Assembly (NCBI GenBank): GCA_032089155.1
Contig: DAMDEV010000008.1
Location: 1-33,076 of the forward strand
Direction of reading: 5' to 3'
Length of the DNA: 33,076 nucleotides
Origin: Faucicola sp032089155
GTDB lineage: Bacteria; Pseudomonadota; Gammaproteobacteria; Pseudomonadales; Moraxellaceae
A program made the position numbers and the translations under genes. The notes under the pieces were generated by a model. That model saw only the letters and a list, made by a program, of their open reading frames with translations. It did no database searches and was not told the DNA's origin. This document shows, piece after piece, positions 24,534-33,007 of this stretch. Within the stretch, counting starts at the first letter, position 1. Each line of letters starts with the position of its first letter.

Positions 24534-27188
24534 TTACTCTTTATCCAAATTTATCCATTGGCATATATCGATAGCTTCAAATCCGTATTCAGCAAGTTTA
24601 GTGTTTATCAAGCTAGCCAAATCTCGAAGTTGTGAGCGTTTTAGCCCACTTGTGATATCAAAATAATCATATCCCAGCTCATCGGTATGTCCCATCCATG
24701 CACCTATGATGTCAGGGGTAAAATGATTGATATCATTAAACGCTTGCCCATACAAGCTCATGCCCGTGTTTTTTAACGAGCGAATATGATGTCGATACCA
24801 GTTCAACGGTAGGTTCGCATACTGTGCTAGTCTCTGGGCTATCCAAGGATTATTTTGCTGCGATTCTGCAATGATTTGGTCATTTACGATAGTCAAATAT
24901 AAAATAATACCCTGCTGACTGTGTAGTACCTTATCAAATTCTTGTGCGATTATTTGTTGTTTACGGTAATAAAATTGGCTGTATTGATGCAGATAAGCAA
25001 TGTAATTTTTGATTTGCAAAACCGCTATTTCTGGCAGATAAATAAATCGCCCAATATCATCATCCACACGGTTTTCTTTATCACTGATAAAATAGGCTGA
25101 TGTATGTAAGTCAATATCTTGTAGCCTACCAAATGTCTCAATCACAGGGCGATAGCCACTGCTTAATCCCATCAAAACATATAAATAATCCATAAAAAAA
25201 TTATGGCGTTCGACAAATTTTTCGGGCGTAACATCGGTGATTTTGAACAGGGCGAGCAGCTTATCTTTTAAGGGTAAAATCCATTTATTTTTTAGCTTTT
25301 CTTCATTCAACAACAAAGCCGTACCCATTTGTGGCTCGATATCATCGCGATAAAATTCCTCATCTTCGGGCAATGCAACCAAATCTACCAACGCCAAGTC
25401 CTGATAATCGTGAATGGACAAATTATCAGCTTGTTCTTCTACATTGACCGTTTTTTGTAATGTCCTAAAAAAAGTTTGATGTGTGTAAATCATATTCATC
25501 TGCGACGCATTGATGTACGACAGAGCGGCAGTTTGGTGAATCGGCTGCATACGGATTATATCTATGATTGCATTGTCTTCCCCTCGCCTGGTTAATGTCA
25601 CTTTCAAATAATCCAATACTTTATTGAAAGATAAGCGAGTTTGATATGCTTTATTAATCTTTTTGAGATATTCAGTTGCTTGATTTTGCAGAGTGGAAAC
25701 GTACTTTTCATCAAATTCATCTTTATCATCAAGATTAAAACTATTCGCAAACACATATAGCAGCGTACTAACTTTTTCTGGAAAAAATAGATTTAATGAC
25801 AATTTGTTTTTTTGGCTAAAGTCTTGGTTGAATCTATCGTCTAATACTGCTCTGGCTGGGGTAAAGCTAAATTCATATTTTGCAACATAGTAAGCATTTT
25901 GCCACCAGCTTTCAGTCTTAAAAATCTGGGTTGAACCACTCAACAACACAGCAAGTAGAAAAATACAGATTTGTTCTTTTTGTGACAGCTTTAGGCTTTC
26001 GTTATGCTCACTACTATCATCACTGTGCGAATAATCAATGTTTATTTGAGATAAAACGGCATACAATTCTTTGATAAGCGTGTCAATTTCATAATCAGAC
26101 GCAACTCGTGTATCCGTAGATAGATACATACTGTTTTTTCGCATGGCGTCGCTTTGCTGCTTGGCTTTGATGATATCGACCGCAGGACTGATGCGTTTTT
26201 TTGGGGTAACTTGGTTATAAGCTTCCTTGATTTCATGCTGGGGTTCATTGATTTCTGTGTTATTAGTGACATCATTCTCGATATTTTCGTTAATCGTGGA
26301 TAACGGTAGAACGACATCTCCTGTGATATCATCAGTAAAGCTCTCATTTTCTATAACTTCTGGCTCGATAGTTTCTGGTTTTGATTTTTTTTGTTTAACG
26401 ATACCATTATTTTGATTGACGTAATTGTCAACGGGCAAAAAGAATTGTTGAATTTCTTCTTTAATTTTAAAATTAACCAACTCGCTATCGGTTGCAGATT
26501 GAGTATCAATTCGCAACGTTGCACCCTTGCGTGATTTACGCTCTCTTACCTTTTTTATATAGGCTTGCATGGCTTCAGTATTTTTCGATTGCCAAAAACC
26601 ATACAAATCTGATTGTTTAATTTCATCCAAGGTTTTATGTAAGTCAAAAAGACTATCAAACTCGCTAATTGTCGGTAGAAAAGGTAACAGAAATTCACGA
26701 TTTTTATCAGTTAGAAAGCGAGTATTATCTAGCGTATCATTTATTCGGCTGGTAAATTTTGTCAGCTTTGCCATTTCCAAACATAGCAATAGATAAGTTG
26801 CTCGATAGTCATTGACTTTATCATTTTGACCACGACTGGCGAGAAAGGCGATAAGTTGTCGTTTCTTTTTATCTCTTAGAATATTTTGATTTTGAATGCC
26901 ATTCAATTCAATAGATTCGACTTGAGATTGGGATAATTGAGCGATTTTTTTATTGTTTTGGATAGTTAAAATCCATTGATTTACGCTATCAATAATCGGT
27001 TGAAAGTGAGAACTTTCTCCACTCACAAAGAACCGCAATTGACTGGCTCGTTCTAGTAACCACCTTAATTCTACGAATAATAATGGTAACTCGTCATGCT
27101 TGGCTTTGTCATAAAGCTCTTGATTCAACCAATGCGTTATTTGGCTTAAATTATGTAAATTATCTTCTTGGGTTGCATTGTCGCACAT
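24534..27188 (-). CDS. Giant tyrosine-recombinase-like protein, 884 aa (first gene of the trio)
   Basis: I place the start at ATG 27188 (MCDNATQEDN); an upstream in-frame TTG at 27203 is weaker. The first about 600 residues are helical and charged, with no motif I can name. The last about 220 resemble a tyrosine recombinase core: Arg680 in GLSSGYRPV, the His-x-x-Arg box in WYRHHIRSLKN (about 800-803), GAWMGH with His834, and Tyr840 or Tyr842 in ELGYDYFD. The core is more divergent than in the 993-aa partner, and the first motif lacks the usual RxxE. It is the first gene of the operon, with the promoter presumably in 27189-27341. The two large proteins may act together, as TnpA/TnpB of Tn554 do. 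Confidence 0.78.
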   Translation of the reverse strand: MCDNATQEDNLHNLSQITHWLNQELYDKAKHDELPLLFVELRWLLERASQLRFFVSGESSHFQPIIDSVNQWILTIQNNKKIAQLSQSQVESIELNGIQNQNILRDKKKRQLIAFLASRGQNDKVNDYRATYLLLCLEMAKLTKFTSRINDTLDNTRFLTDKNREFLLPFLPTISEFDSLFDLHKTLDEIKQSDLYGFWQSKNTEAMQAYIKKVRERKSRKGATLRIDTQSATDSELVNFKIKEEIQQFFLPVDNYVNQNNGIVKQKKSKPETIEPEVIENESFTDDITGDVVLPLSTINENIENDVTNNTEINEPQHEIKEAYNQVTPKKRISPAVDIIKAKQQSDAMRKNSMYLSTDTRVASDYEIDTLIKELYAVLSQINIDYSHSDDSSEHNESLKLSQKEQICIFLLAVLLSGSTQIFKTESWWQNAYYVAKYEFSFTPARAVLDDRFNQDFSQKNKLSLNLFFPEKVSTLLYVFANSFNLDDKDEFDEKYVSTLQNQATEYLKKINKAYQTRLSFNKVLDYLKVTLTRRGEDNAIIDIIRMQPIHQTAALSYINASQMNMIYTHQTFFRTLQKTVNVEEQADNLSIHDYQDLALVDLVALPEDEEFYRDDIEPQMGTALLLNEEKLKNKWILPLKDKLLALFKITDVTPEKFVERHNFFMDYLYVLMGLSSGYRPVIETFGRLQDIDLHTSAYFISDKENRVDDDIGRFIYLPEIAVLQIKNYIAYLHQYSQFYYRKQQIIAQEFDKVLHSQQGIILYLTIVNDQIIAESQQNNPWIAQRLAQYANLPLNWYRHHIRSLKNTGMSLYGQAFNDINHFTPDIIGAWMGHTDELGYDYFDITSGLKRSQLRDLASLINTKLAEYGFEAIDICQWINLDKE

Positions 27189-27341
27189 AGCTATAGATAA
27201 CAAATGTTAAGATAATTGATTTTATCGCTTCATATTACTACATACAACATATAGTTCTTTATATTAACAAAAGCACAATAAATTGTATTTACATGAATAA
27301 ACCCGCATCGCTGCGGGTTATTTCGAAAAACCATCACACAG
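27189..27341. promoter_or_regulatory. Promoter region of the trio operon and terminator of the integrase gene
   Basis: This AT-rich stretch contains the hairpin AACCCGCA (27300-27307) / TGCGGGTT (27312-27319), which is followed on the minus strand by TTTATT and probably ends the integrase transcript. The rest should hold the promoter of the 884-aa gene, but I see no single clear -35/-10 pair. Confidence 0.5.
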
Positions 27342-28508
27342 TTATAAAAGACCTTTTTCTTTTAACACTTTATCTAATGCACTACCATCTTGCCGTGTCA
27401 AATTGGGTACAAAACGAGAATACACGGTAAATAGCATTTTACTGCTACTATGCCCAAGCTGTGACGCAATCCATTCTGGCGATTCACCTGCCGCTAGCCA
27501 AAGCGTGGCACAAGTATGCCTGGTTTGGTACGGGTTGCGTTTTTCAAGTTCTAGATATCGTAATAATGGATACCAAACTCGCTTGGTAATGTTGCGGTGA
27601 TTGAGCGGTGAGCCATTTTTGCTACAAAACACAAATTCACTTTTACCATAGCTTATCGTCTTTTGCGCAAGCAGGGCATCATAGACCAATTGATTCATCT
27701 GTACAAGACGGTTTGAGCCTTGGGTTTTGGTTGCACCGATTTCACCATTGACAATCGCTTGATTGATGATAATTTGTCGACGTTGAAAATCGACATTTTT
27801 CCAAGGCAGACCGTCTATCTCGCCTGTGCGTAACCCTGTGAAAAATCTAACGGTATAATAAGGCTTAAAGTCCGTTCGCACATTGTCCAAAATTTGCATT
27901 ACTTCATCTAAATCAAAAGGTTGAATATCTGATTTTGGCACAGTCAATGGCTTGATATTTTTCCAAGGTGATTCAAATTCAAATCGCTCTGACGCTTCAT
28001 TGATGACCATCCGTAAAGGTGTCATAATATGGTTGATACGAGAAGCGGACAGCGGTTTGCCATCGTTACCGTTTTCGACTAACTGTCCACGAAACTTCAT
28101 AATCAACGACTTTTTGATACAGTTCACCGCCATTTTGCCAAAAAACGGATTCAGATAAATCCGAAAAATATCTTCCACATTCTGAATTTGCGAAGCTCGC
28201 CATTCAGGTTTTTTTTCAGTTATCCATAGCTTGGCAAAGTTGTCAAAACTCATAGACGCATCGTGATGGCTGTTGGTTTCTTTTATCAGCTCAAGCGATT
28301 GGAATTCCCCCAGTTTTTTGCTATTGGGAAAATACTTTTCATAATGAAATGTACCTAAGCTGATTTCAGCTTCCAGTTTGGTTACGAAATTCTCTAAGCG
28401 CTTACGGTTAGGCTTGGTATCTTCAAGCAACGTCATCTCTCGACAACGCTTGCCAAAATAGCGAAAATCAATATACAACTTGCCCGCACGGCTATTGATA
28501 CTTGCCAT
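27342..28508 (-). CDS. int: Phage-type tyrosine integrase with DUF3596-like N-terminus
   Basis: The start is ATG 28508 (MASINSRAGKLYIDF), 1 nt after the stop of the excisionase-like gene, with AGGGGG upstream. The 388-residue protein has an N-terminal DNA-binding region containing the Arm/DUF3596-type stretch (YIDFRYFGKRCRE), a core-binding domain at about 85-185 and a catalytic domain. Catalytic residues are Arg227 (FFTGLRTGEIDGL), Lys261 (ATKTQGSNR), Arg330 (NPYQTRHTCATL; the His of H-x-x-R is Tyr, as is common in this subgroup), His353 (SQLGHSS) and Tyr363 (FTVYSRF). Integrases of this kind typically use tRNA 3' ends, so it is a good candidate for the tRNA-Asp insertion, although it is nearly 7 kb from attL. 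Confidence 0.93.
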   Translation of the reverse strand: MASINSRAGKLYIDFRYFGKRCREMTLLEDTKPNRKRLENFVTKLEAEISLGTFHYEKYFPNSKKLGEFQSLELIKETNSHHDASMSFDNFAKLWITEKKPEWRASQIQNVEDIFRIYLNPFFGKMAVNCIKKSLIMKFRGQLVENGNDGKPLSASRINHIMTPLRMVINEASERFEFESPWKNIKPLTVPKSDIQPFDLDEVMQILDNVRTDFKPYYTVRFFTGLRTGEIDGLPWKNVDFQRRQIIINQAIVNGEIGATKTQGSNRLVQMNQLVYDALLAQKTISYGKSEFVFCSKNGSPLNHRNITKRVWYPLLRYLELEKRNPYQTRHTCATLWLAAGESPEWIASQLGHSSSKMLFTVYSRFVPNLTRQDGSALDKVLKEKGLL

Positions 28509-28509
28509 A

Positions 28510-28728
28510 TCACGCACCCCCTGCAACAAACGGAATGTCATCTTCATAGCCATTGAGCATCAAAGCTTCCACTTTTTGCCAAATGTATAAAATTTTGCGG
28601 CCTTGAAAAGGGCGAATATAATGCACGCCTTCGATAAACACCGCATCTTTAAGTTGGTTGCGAATGGTACGACTGTCGTATTTGATACGAGAAGCCAATT
28701 CTTCGGTTGTCAGATAGGTATAATCCAT
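28510..28728 (-). CDS. Excisionase-like small HTH protein
   Basis: The 72-residue protein MDYTYLTTEELASRIKYD has a winged-helix or MerR-type start (TTEELASRIKYDSRTIRNQL). Basic and aromatic residues follow (GVHYIRPFQGRKILYIWQKV), the usual look of AlpA/Xis-type recombination directionality factors. AGAGGA lies 7-12 nt before the ATG. It overlaps the start region of int (TGATATG), so both proteins are made from one transcript. It may steer Int towards excision or control its promoter. Confidence 0.8.
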   Translation of the reverse strand: MDYTYLTTEELASRIKYDSRTIRNQLKDAVFIEGVHYIRPFQGRKILYIWQKVEALMLNGYEDDIPFVAGGA

Positions 28729-28773
28729 AGTAAAATCCTCTGATAGGTTAAAGTGAACTGTAGATAAGCCAAA

Positions 28774-28787
28774 TTATCTCCTATAGA
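28774..28787. repeat. 14-bp direct repeat, copy 1 (TTATCTCCTATAGA)
   Basis: The same 14 bases recur at 29087-29100 and the core TATCTCCTAT occurs inverted at 29187-29196. Copy 1 lies in the upstream region of the excisionase/integrase operon, so it may be an operator for that direction. Confidence 0.5.
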
Positions 28788-28814
28788 ACACATCCTATGC
28801 TAAATTTTATTCTA

Positions 28815-28843
28815 TTGCAAGATATTTTTATCTTCAGTAGATT
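28815..28843 (+). promoter_or_regulatory. Promoter and operator of the XRE regulator
   Basis: TTGCAA (28815-28820) and TAGATT (28838-28843) are 17 nt apart. Between them sits the palindrome AGATA-TTTT-TATCT (28820-28833), part of the 16-bp sequence at 28817-28832 that returns inverted at 29099-29114. This suggests autorepression. Confidence 0.5.
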
Positions 28844-28863
28844 ATTTTAATCTAGGGAAAACC

Positions 28864-29067
28864 ATGCTAAAGTGTAATCTCTCAAAAATCATGGGCGAAA
28901 AACGGCTAAAAATTGCCGATGTGGCTCGTGATACGGGTATCAATCGTGGCACAATTACTCGCATTTATAATGAAGAAGCCACTCGTATTGAATTGGAAGT
29001 GGTAGAAAAATTGTGTGAATATTTAGAGATTGGAGTCGGTGAACTCTACGAAATAGTCAAAGAATAA
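28864..29067 (+). CDS. Small XRE-family (HTH) regulator of the island
   Basis: The 67-residue protein is a single Cro/C1-type helix-turn-helix domain of the compact HTH_26 type: KIADVARDTGINRGTITRIY is the five-helix core with recognition helix around RGTITRIYN. The C-terminal helix is LEVVEKLCEYLEIGVGELYE. The short length leaves no room for a ligand or protease domain. It lies divergently from the excisionase-integrase operon and ahead of a 98-residue gene, and is flanked on both sides by the same palindromic operator. It is therefore probably the immunity-type switch that controls island genes. Confidence 0.88.
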   Translation: MLKCNLSKIMGEKRLKIADVARDTGINRGTITRIYNEEATRIELEVVEKLCEYLEIGVGELYEIVKE

Positions 29068-29086
29068 AATCTCCAAAAGAAAATAT

Positions 29087-29138
29087 TTATCTCCTATAGA
29101 TAAAAATATCTTGCATTAAGTTATTTTTATGCTATGAT
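29087..29138 (+). promoter_or_regulatory. Promoter and operator of the 98-aa gene
   Basis: The direct repeat copy 2 (29087-29100) is fused to the inverted operator (29099-29114, containing AGATAAAAATATCT at 29098-29111). The operator overlaps a -35 TTGCAT (29111-29116), which is 16 nt from the -10 TATGAT (29133-29138). Repressor binding here would block RNA polymerase. Confidence 0.5.
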
Positions 29139-29145
29139 TTGTTCT

Positions 29146-29168
29146 ACAGAAGGTTATTTTACTTCTGT
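29146..29168 (+). other. Leader hairpin upstream of the 98-aa gene
   Basis: ACAGAAG (29146-29152) and CTTCTGT (29162-29168) form a 7-bp stem in the predicted leader. There is no T-run, so it may be structural or an operator rather than a terminator. Confidence 0.35.
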
Positions 29169-29200
29169 GAAAATACAAATTAACCAATAGGAGATAGACT

Positions 29201-29497
29201 ATGTATTTTAATTTTCCACATCCATCCGTTTGGCTGTCGCTCGAAGCGATTAAATTGTCTGACGAGCTTATTGCTACGTTAGAGATTCCGCAAGGCTCTG
29301 GCTTGGCAAAATTGCTCAATGTGAACAAGATTTTTTACAACCATGAAGCGGTACGCATTTGGGTACAGCGTGAGATGGATAGCGGATTGCCATGCTATGG
29401 ACAAGTGAGTGAGTTATGCAGCCGTTTTATGGCGTGTGTTAACCCGCATGACGAATGGCTTTGTAATGAGCAGATTGATTATCCGTTAGGTTGGTAA
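29201..29497 (+). CDS. Hypothetical island protein, 98 aa
   Basis: The start is well supported: AGGAG lies 7 nt before the ATG, and the gene is followed by a strong terminator. The protein MYFNFPHPSVWLSLEAIK has two helical parts, several Trp and three Cys (PCYGQVSELC, MACV). There is no signal peptide or membrane segment. I recognise no family. It sits behind an operator-controlled promoter shared with the XRE regulator, so it is probably part of island control or an early cargo gene; this is inference. Confidence 0.7.
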   Translation: MYFNFPHPSVWLSLEAIKLSDELIATLEIPQGSGLAKLLNVNKIFYNHEAVRIWVQREMDSGLPCYGQVSELCSRFMACVNPHDEWLCNEQIDYPLGW

Positions 29498-29515
29498 ACT
29501 GCTCAATAAAAAAAG

Positions 29516-29541
29516 AAAACCCCATTTTTTAATGGGGTTTT
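29516..29541. terminator. Bidirectional terminator between convergent genes
   Basis: A perfect stem AAAACCCCATT / AATGGGGTTTT with a 4-nt T loop has T-runs on both strands. It lies between the plus-strand 98-aa gene and the minus-strand DUF262 gene, and can serve both. Confidence 0.85.
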
Positions 29542-29557
29542 TGTTTAAAGATTTGAT

Positions 29558-31396
29558 TTATGAAGTTTGCAAAACTTTTTCTAATGATGGTTGCTGACCT
29601 TCAGCTAAAAAATCAATGGCTTTTTTGAATAGTCGTGCCCGTTCTAATTTAAATGCTTCAAAATCCGCAGTGACTTTCTCGGTCAATGCGTCACCCACTA
29701 AACCTTCGTAATGAGCTTTACTAAGAGAATCGTAAGGTATTAAATGACTTTTTAATCTTTCCTTGACCGCTTCTTCGTCAGAGAGTTCAACACGTTCTTT
29801 CAAATAAATTAATGGGTCAGCTCGTCCGATTGTACGATTAGTCTTCCACGTAATTAATGCACAATTCATGGCAAAATAACTATCAGCTTCTTCATTGCTT
29901 TCTTTTATTAACGCATCTGGAAATAAATGGTGATATTCTCGTTTTGTAATATTGTCTGCGTCAACACGGCGATTATCTGCAAAATCATTGGCACCAAAGT
30001 AATTGCTGATAGCAAGTAGCCCTCTTGCTTCTATGCTAGTGCTTTTTGGCCATTTAGCACTAGCGATTTTTTCTATGGGCATCAATGGATAATTTTCACG
30101 ATTTAAAATCGGTACCAAGCTATAATCATCTTCGGTAAATTCTGGATTTTGCAACAATCTTTTTAATGCTTTATAGTCAGCATAGGCTCTTGTTGCGGCG
30201 GCGTTTTCATAACGATTGGTAAAAAATGCTGTCCACAAATAGGCTTTCAATAGTTTTTCAGCTTTAGCTACAAAATCGCCATGCTCGGGTATTACATTAT
30301 ATACCGCTGCAATGACTGCCAATACAGCATTGGTAGGCAGACGCTGTTTATCAAATACATTTTGGCTACGTAATAACTTAGCCATTTTCTGTAAGCCACT
30401 AGTCAGTTGACACCAATTATCTAGCATCTGCTGTTTATCCATTTCAATCATGCCTTGGTTGTTAGGCAACTTATCTTGTAATAAAGCAGAGGTCGATAAT
30501 ATTAAACTTCGCATATCACTATACTGCGATGCCTCTGGCACATTCTCAGCAAGTTTATCTTCTAAATCATGCAATGATGAGCCCGACACACTTTCAATCT
30601 CTGCAACAATAATATCGAATAAACTCAGTGGTTTACTATTGGTATTCATATTGATGAATACTTGCAATGCCACTTCCTTTGGCGTTGAAGACGGTAAGGA
30701 AAGATAAGGTAAATTATAGTGAGTTACTCTTTCACGAAGCTGAGTGATAATGCTTTTTAATCTCTCCTTTTCTTTGGTAAATTGCATAAATTTTTGAATA
30801 AATTCTTCGGGTGGGGAAGTATCCTGTTTAGGTTCAGTCAATGCCTGGTTCAACCATTCATCTAGTTCGCTAGTTATATCTCCTGGGCGTAATAGATTGA
30901 CTGGTACAAAACCTCTTTCGAGCATCTGTGCTGGAATATCTGCCCATAATGGCATCTTCCGACCATTCTTATCGTACCAACGTCCAATGACATGCACTTC
31001 CATTTTATCGCTTGATTTTTGTTCTTTTTTATCAAATTCAGGAATATAAACTACATATGTTTCATAGTCATAATTGTCATGAATGGCTCGCCAAAATGCG
31101 GTCAATCGCTGTTGCCCATCAAGTAAATGTTGATTAACCGTTACCGTATGATTTTTGGGTTCTGCAGTCTTAATAAAACGAGAAACAAATTTCTCATCAC
31201 CAGCAACTTCTAGACACAGTGCCACGCCTACAGGTAAATTGTTAATCACCGTATTTAAAAAACTGGTAATACGACTTCTATCCCACGCTTCAAAACGCTG
31301 AAATCTTGGTAACTTTACTGAGCCTTGCTCAATATTTTGATACCAAACGCCCAATGTACGGTCTTGGGCTTTACTTGAGTGTTGCATAATGGTCAT
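29558..31396 (-). CDS. DUF262-DUF1524 protein (GmrSD/SspE-like putative nuclease)
   Basis: The ATG at 31396 has AAGGAA 6 nt upstream and gives 612 residues; a TTG 21 nt earlier is less likely. The N-terminal DUF262 domain, of the ParB/sulfiredoxin-like NTPase fold, has LPRFQRFEAWD and the hallmark DGQQR at 93-97 (HLLDGQQRLTAFWR). The C-terminal DUF1524 domain has the HNH-type pattern: REYHHLFPDAL with His489/His490, then Asn511 (MNCALITW) and Asn520 (KTNRTIG). Such proteins cut modified DNA (GmrSD) or phosphorothioate-linked systems (SspE), using NTP hydrolysis by DUF262. It starts 33 nt after hsdM in the same operon, so it is probably a restriction or antiphage effector coupled to that methylase. 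Confidence 0.87.
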   Translation of the reverse strand: MTIMQHSSKAQDRTLGVWYQNIEQGSVKLPRFQRFEAWDRSRITSFLNTVINNLPVGVALCLEVAGDEKFVSRFIKTAEPKNHTVTVNQHLLDGQQRLTAFWRAIHDNYDYETYVVYIPEFDKKEQKSSDKMEVHVIGRWYDKNGRKMPLWADIPAQMLERGFVPVNLLRPGDITSELDEWLNQALTEPKQDTSPPEEFIQKFMQFTKEKERLKSIITQLRERVTHYNLPYLSLPSSTPKEVALQVFINMNTNSKPLSLFDIIVAEIESVSGSSLHDLEDKLAENVPEASQYSDMRSLILSTSALLQDKLPNNQGMIEMDKQQMLDNWCQLTSGLQKMAKLLRSQNVFDKQRLPTNAVLAVIAAVYNVIPEHGDFVAKAEKLLKAYLWTAFFTNRYENAAATRAYADYKALKRLLQNPEFTEDDYSLVPILNRENYPLMPIEKIASAKWPKSTSIEARGLLAISNYFGANDFADNRRVDADNITKREYHHLFPDALIKESNEEADSYFAMNCALITWKTNRTIGRADPLIYLKERVELSDEEAVKERLKSHLIPYDSLSKAHYEGLVGDALTEKVTADFEAFKLERARLFKKAIDFLAEGQQPSLEKVLQTS

Positions 31397-31429
31397 GCTA
31401 ATTTCCTTATATTTCAATAGGTATGTATT

Positions 31430-32959
31430 TTAATTTTCTAACTCACTTAACACCGCTCGAAAACTTGCCAGCCCTGCCTCAATATTCTCGATGATATCAT
31501 TGGCAAGCTCTTCAGGCTCTGGCAAGTTATCAAGGTCAGTCAGTGAGTTATCTTTAAGCCAGAAAATATCTAAACTGGTTTTATCTCGCTTCTTAATGTC
31601 ATCAATGCTAAATTTCCGCCAGCGTCCTTCTGGATTGGTTTCGGCATGGTAGGTTTCTTTGCGGTCATGGCGGTTTTTGGGATTGTAGCAATCGATAAAG
31701 TCTTGCAAATCCGCCAATGTCATCGGCTTTTTCTTGAGTGTGTGGTGGATGTTAGTGCGATAGTCATAAATCCACACGTCTTTGGTGACGGCTTGTTCTT
31801 GAGCGGTATGGTTGTCAAAAAACAGCACGTTTGCTTTGACGCCATTGGCATAAAATATCCCTGTCGGTAAGCGTAAAATGGTGTGTAAATCGGTTTTTTC
31901 GAGTAAGTTTTTACGCACGGTTTCGCCTGCACCGCCTTCAAATAGTACGTTATCAGGCACGACCACGCCTGCCTTGCCCGTTTGTTTGAGCATGGTGTAG
32001 ATATGCTGTAAAAAATTGACTTGTTTGTTAGACGTGGTCGCCCAAAAGTCTTGGCGATTATAGACAAAATCTTCTTTTTCCAGTTCGCCTTCTTCGTTGG
32101 TGATGGTCATGCTGCTTTTTTTGCCAAATGGCGGATTGGCAAGTACCATATCGACAGGTTGCTTGGGTGGCGATACCAAGGCATCGAGCGAGCTAATCGG
32201 ACTTTCACCGTCCATTTCGCCAATGCCATGCAAAAATAGATTCATCAAACACAGTCGGCGTGTGTTGGCGACGATTTCATTGCCCGAAAAGGTTTCGTGT
32301 TTGAGTTTCTGCTTGGCTTCGGTGTCTAGTGTCTTATCGCTGTGAGTAATGTAGTCATAGGCAGAGAGCAAAAATCCGCCTGTACCGCACGCAGGGTCGG
32401 CAATGGTCATGCCGATTTTGGGTTGCATACAGTGGACAATGGCTTGTATCAAGGCTCTGGGGGTAAAGTACTGCCCTGCCCCCGATTTGGTGTCTTCGGC
32501 GTTTTTCTCGAGTATGCCTTCGTAGATATCGCCTTTGACATCGACGCCTAGTCGTGACCATTTGGTTTCGTTTATCATGTCGATTAGACGTGATAGTTTG
32601 GCAGGGTCTTGGATTTTGTTTTGGGCTTTGGTGAAGATTTGCCCAAGTAAGCCTGTTTTTTTGCTTAAGTTTCGCAGTAGCGTTAGGTAATGGGCTTCTA
32701 GTTCGCCCCCTGTTTTGGTAGTTAGACTTTCCCAGTTGAATTCTTCAGGTATGCCGATGTCTTGTTTGTAGGGTGGCTGGCTGTATTCAAACGCCATTTT
32801 GAGGAAGATTAGGTAGGTGATTTGTTCTAGGTAGTCGCCGTAGCTGACGCCGTCATCTCGGAGCATGTGGCAAAAGTTCCAGACTTTTGAGACGATAGCT
32901 TGGCTTTGGTTGTTTTGGGTAGCAGTTGGTTTTTTGTCGTTTGTGGTTTGGGTTGTCAT
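31430..32959 (-). CDS. hsdM: Type I restriction-modification DNA methyltransferase subunit HsdM
   Basis: The 509-residue protein has the HsdM N-terminal helical domain (VWNFCHMLRDDGVSYGDYLEQ, about 25-150), the YFTPR entry to the catalytic domain (164-168), the S-adenosylmethionine motif DPACGTGGFLLSA from 188 and the catalytic NPPF at 275-278 (LANPPFGKKSS). It is therefore an N6-adenine methyltransferase of the type I kind. The normal partner HsdS, which recognises DNA, is not the next gene: a DUF262-DUF1524 gene follows instead. hsdS and hsdR could lie upstream past the right edge. The ATG at 32959 has AGAG 7 nt upstream. The N-terminus has a Thr/Asn/Gln-rich tail. Confidence 0.93.
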   Translation of the reverse strand: MTTQTTNDKKPTATQNNQSQAIVSKVWNFCHMLRDDGVSYGDYLEQITYLIFLKMAFEYSQPPYKQDIGIPEEFNWESLTTKTGGELEAHYLTLLRNLSKKTGLLGQIFTKAQNKIQDPAKLSRLIDMINETKWSRLGVDVKGDIYEGILEKNAEDTKSGAGQYFTPRALIQAIVHCMQPKIGMTIADPACGTGGFLLSAYDYITHSDKTLDTEAKQKLKHETFSGNEIVANTRRLCLMNLFLHGIGEMDGESPISSLDALVSPPKQPVDMVLANPPFGKKSSMTITNEEGELEKEDFVYNRQDFWATTSNKQVNFLQHIYTMLKQTGKAGVVVPDNVLFEGGAGETVRKNLLEKTDLHTILRLPTGIFYANGVKANVLFFDNHTAQEQAVTKDVWIYDYRTNIHHTLKKKPMTLADLQDFIDCYNPKNRHDRKETYHAETNPEGRWRKFSIDDIKKRDKTSLDIFWLKDNSLTDLDNLPEPEELANDIIENIEAGLASFRAVLSELEN

Positions 32960-33007
32960 GGATTACTCTGATTTTTTTACTTATCATCAATGTTAATGTC
33001 GGGCAAT

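Noticed and set aside
27204..27341. Second attachment site between the trio and the integrase
   Set aside because: No copy of the tRNA-Asp 3' sequence was found here or elsewhere in the window, so tandem elements sharing the same att core are not shown.
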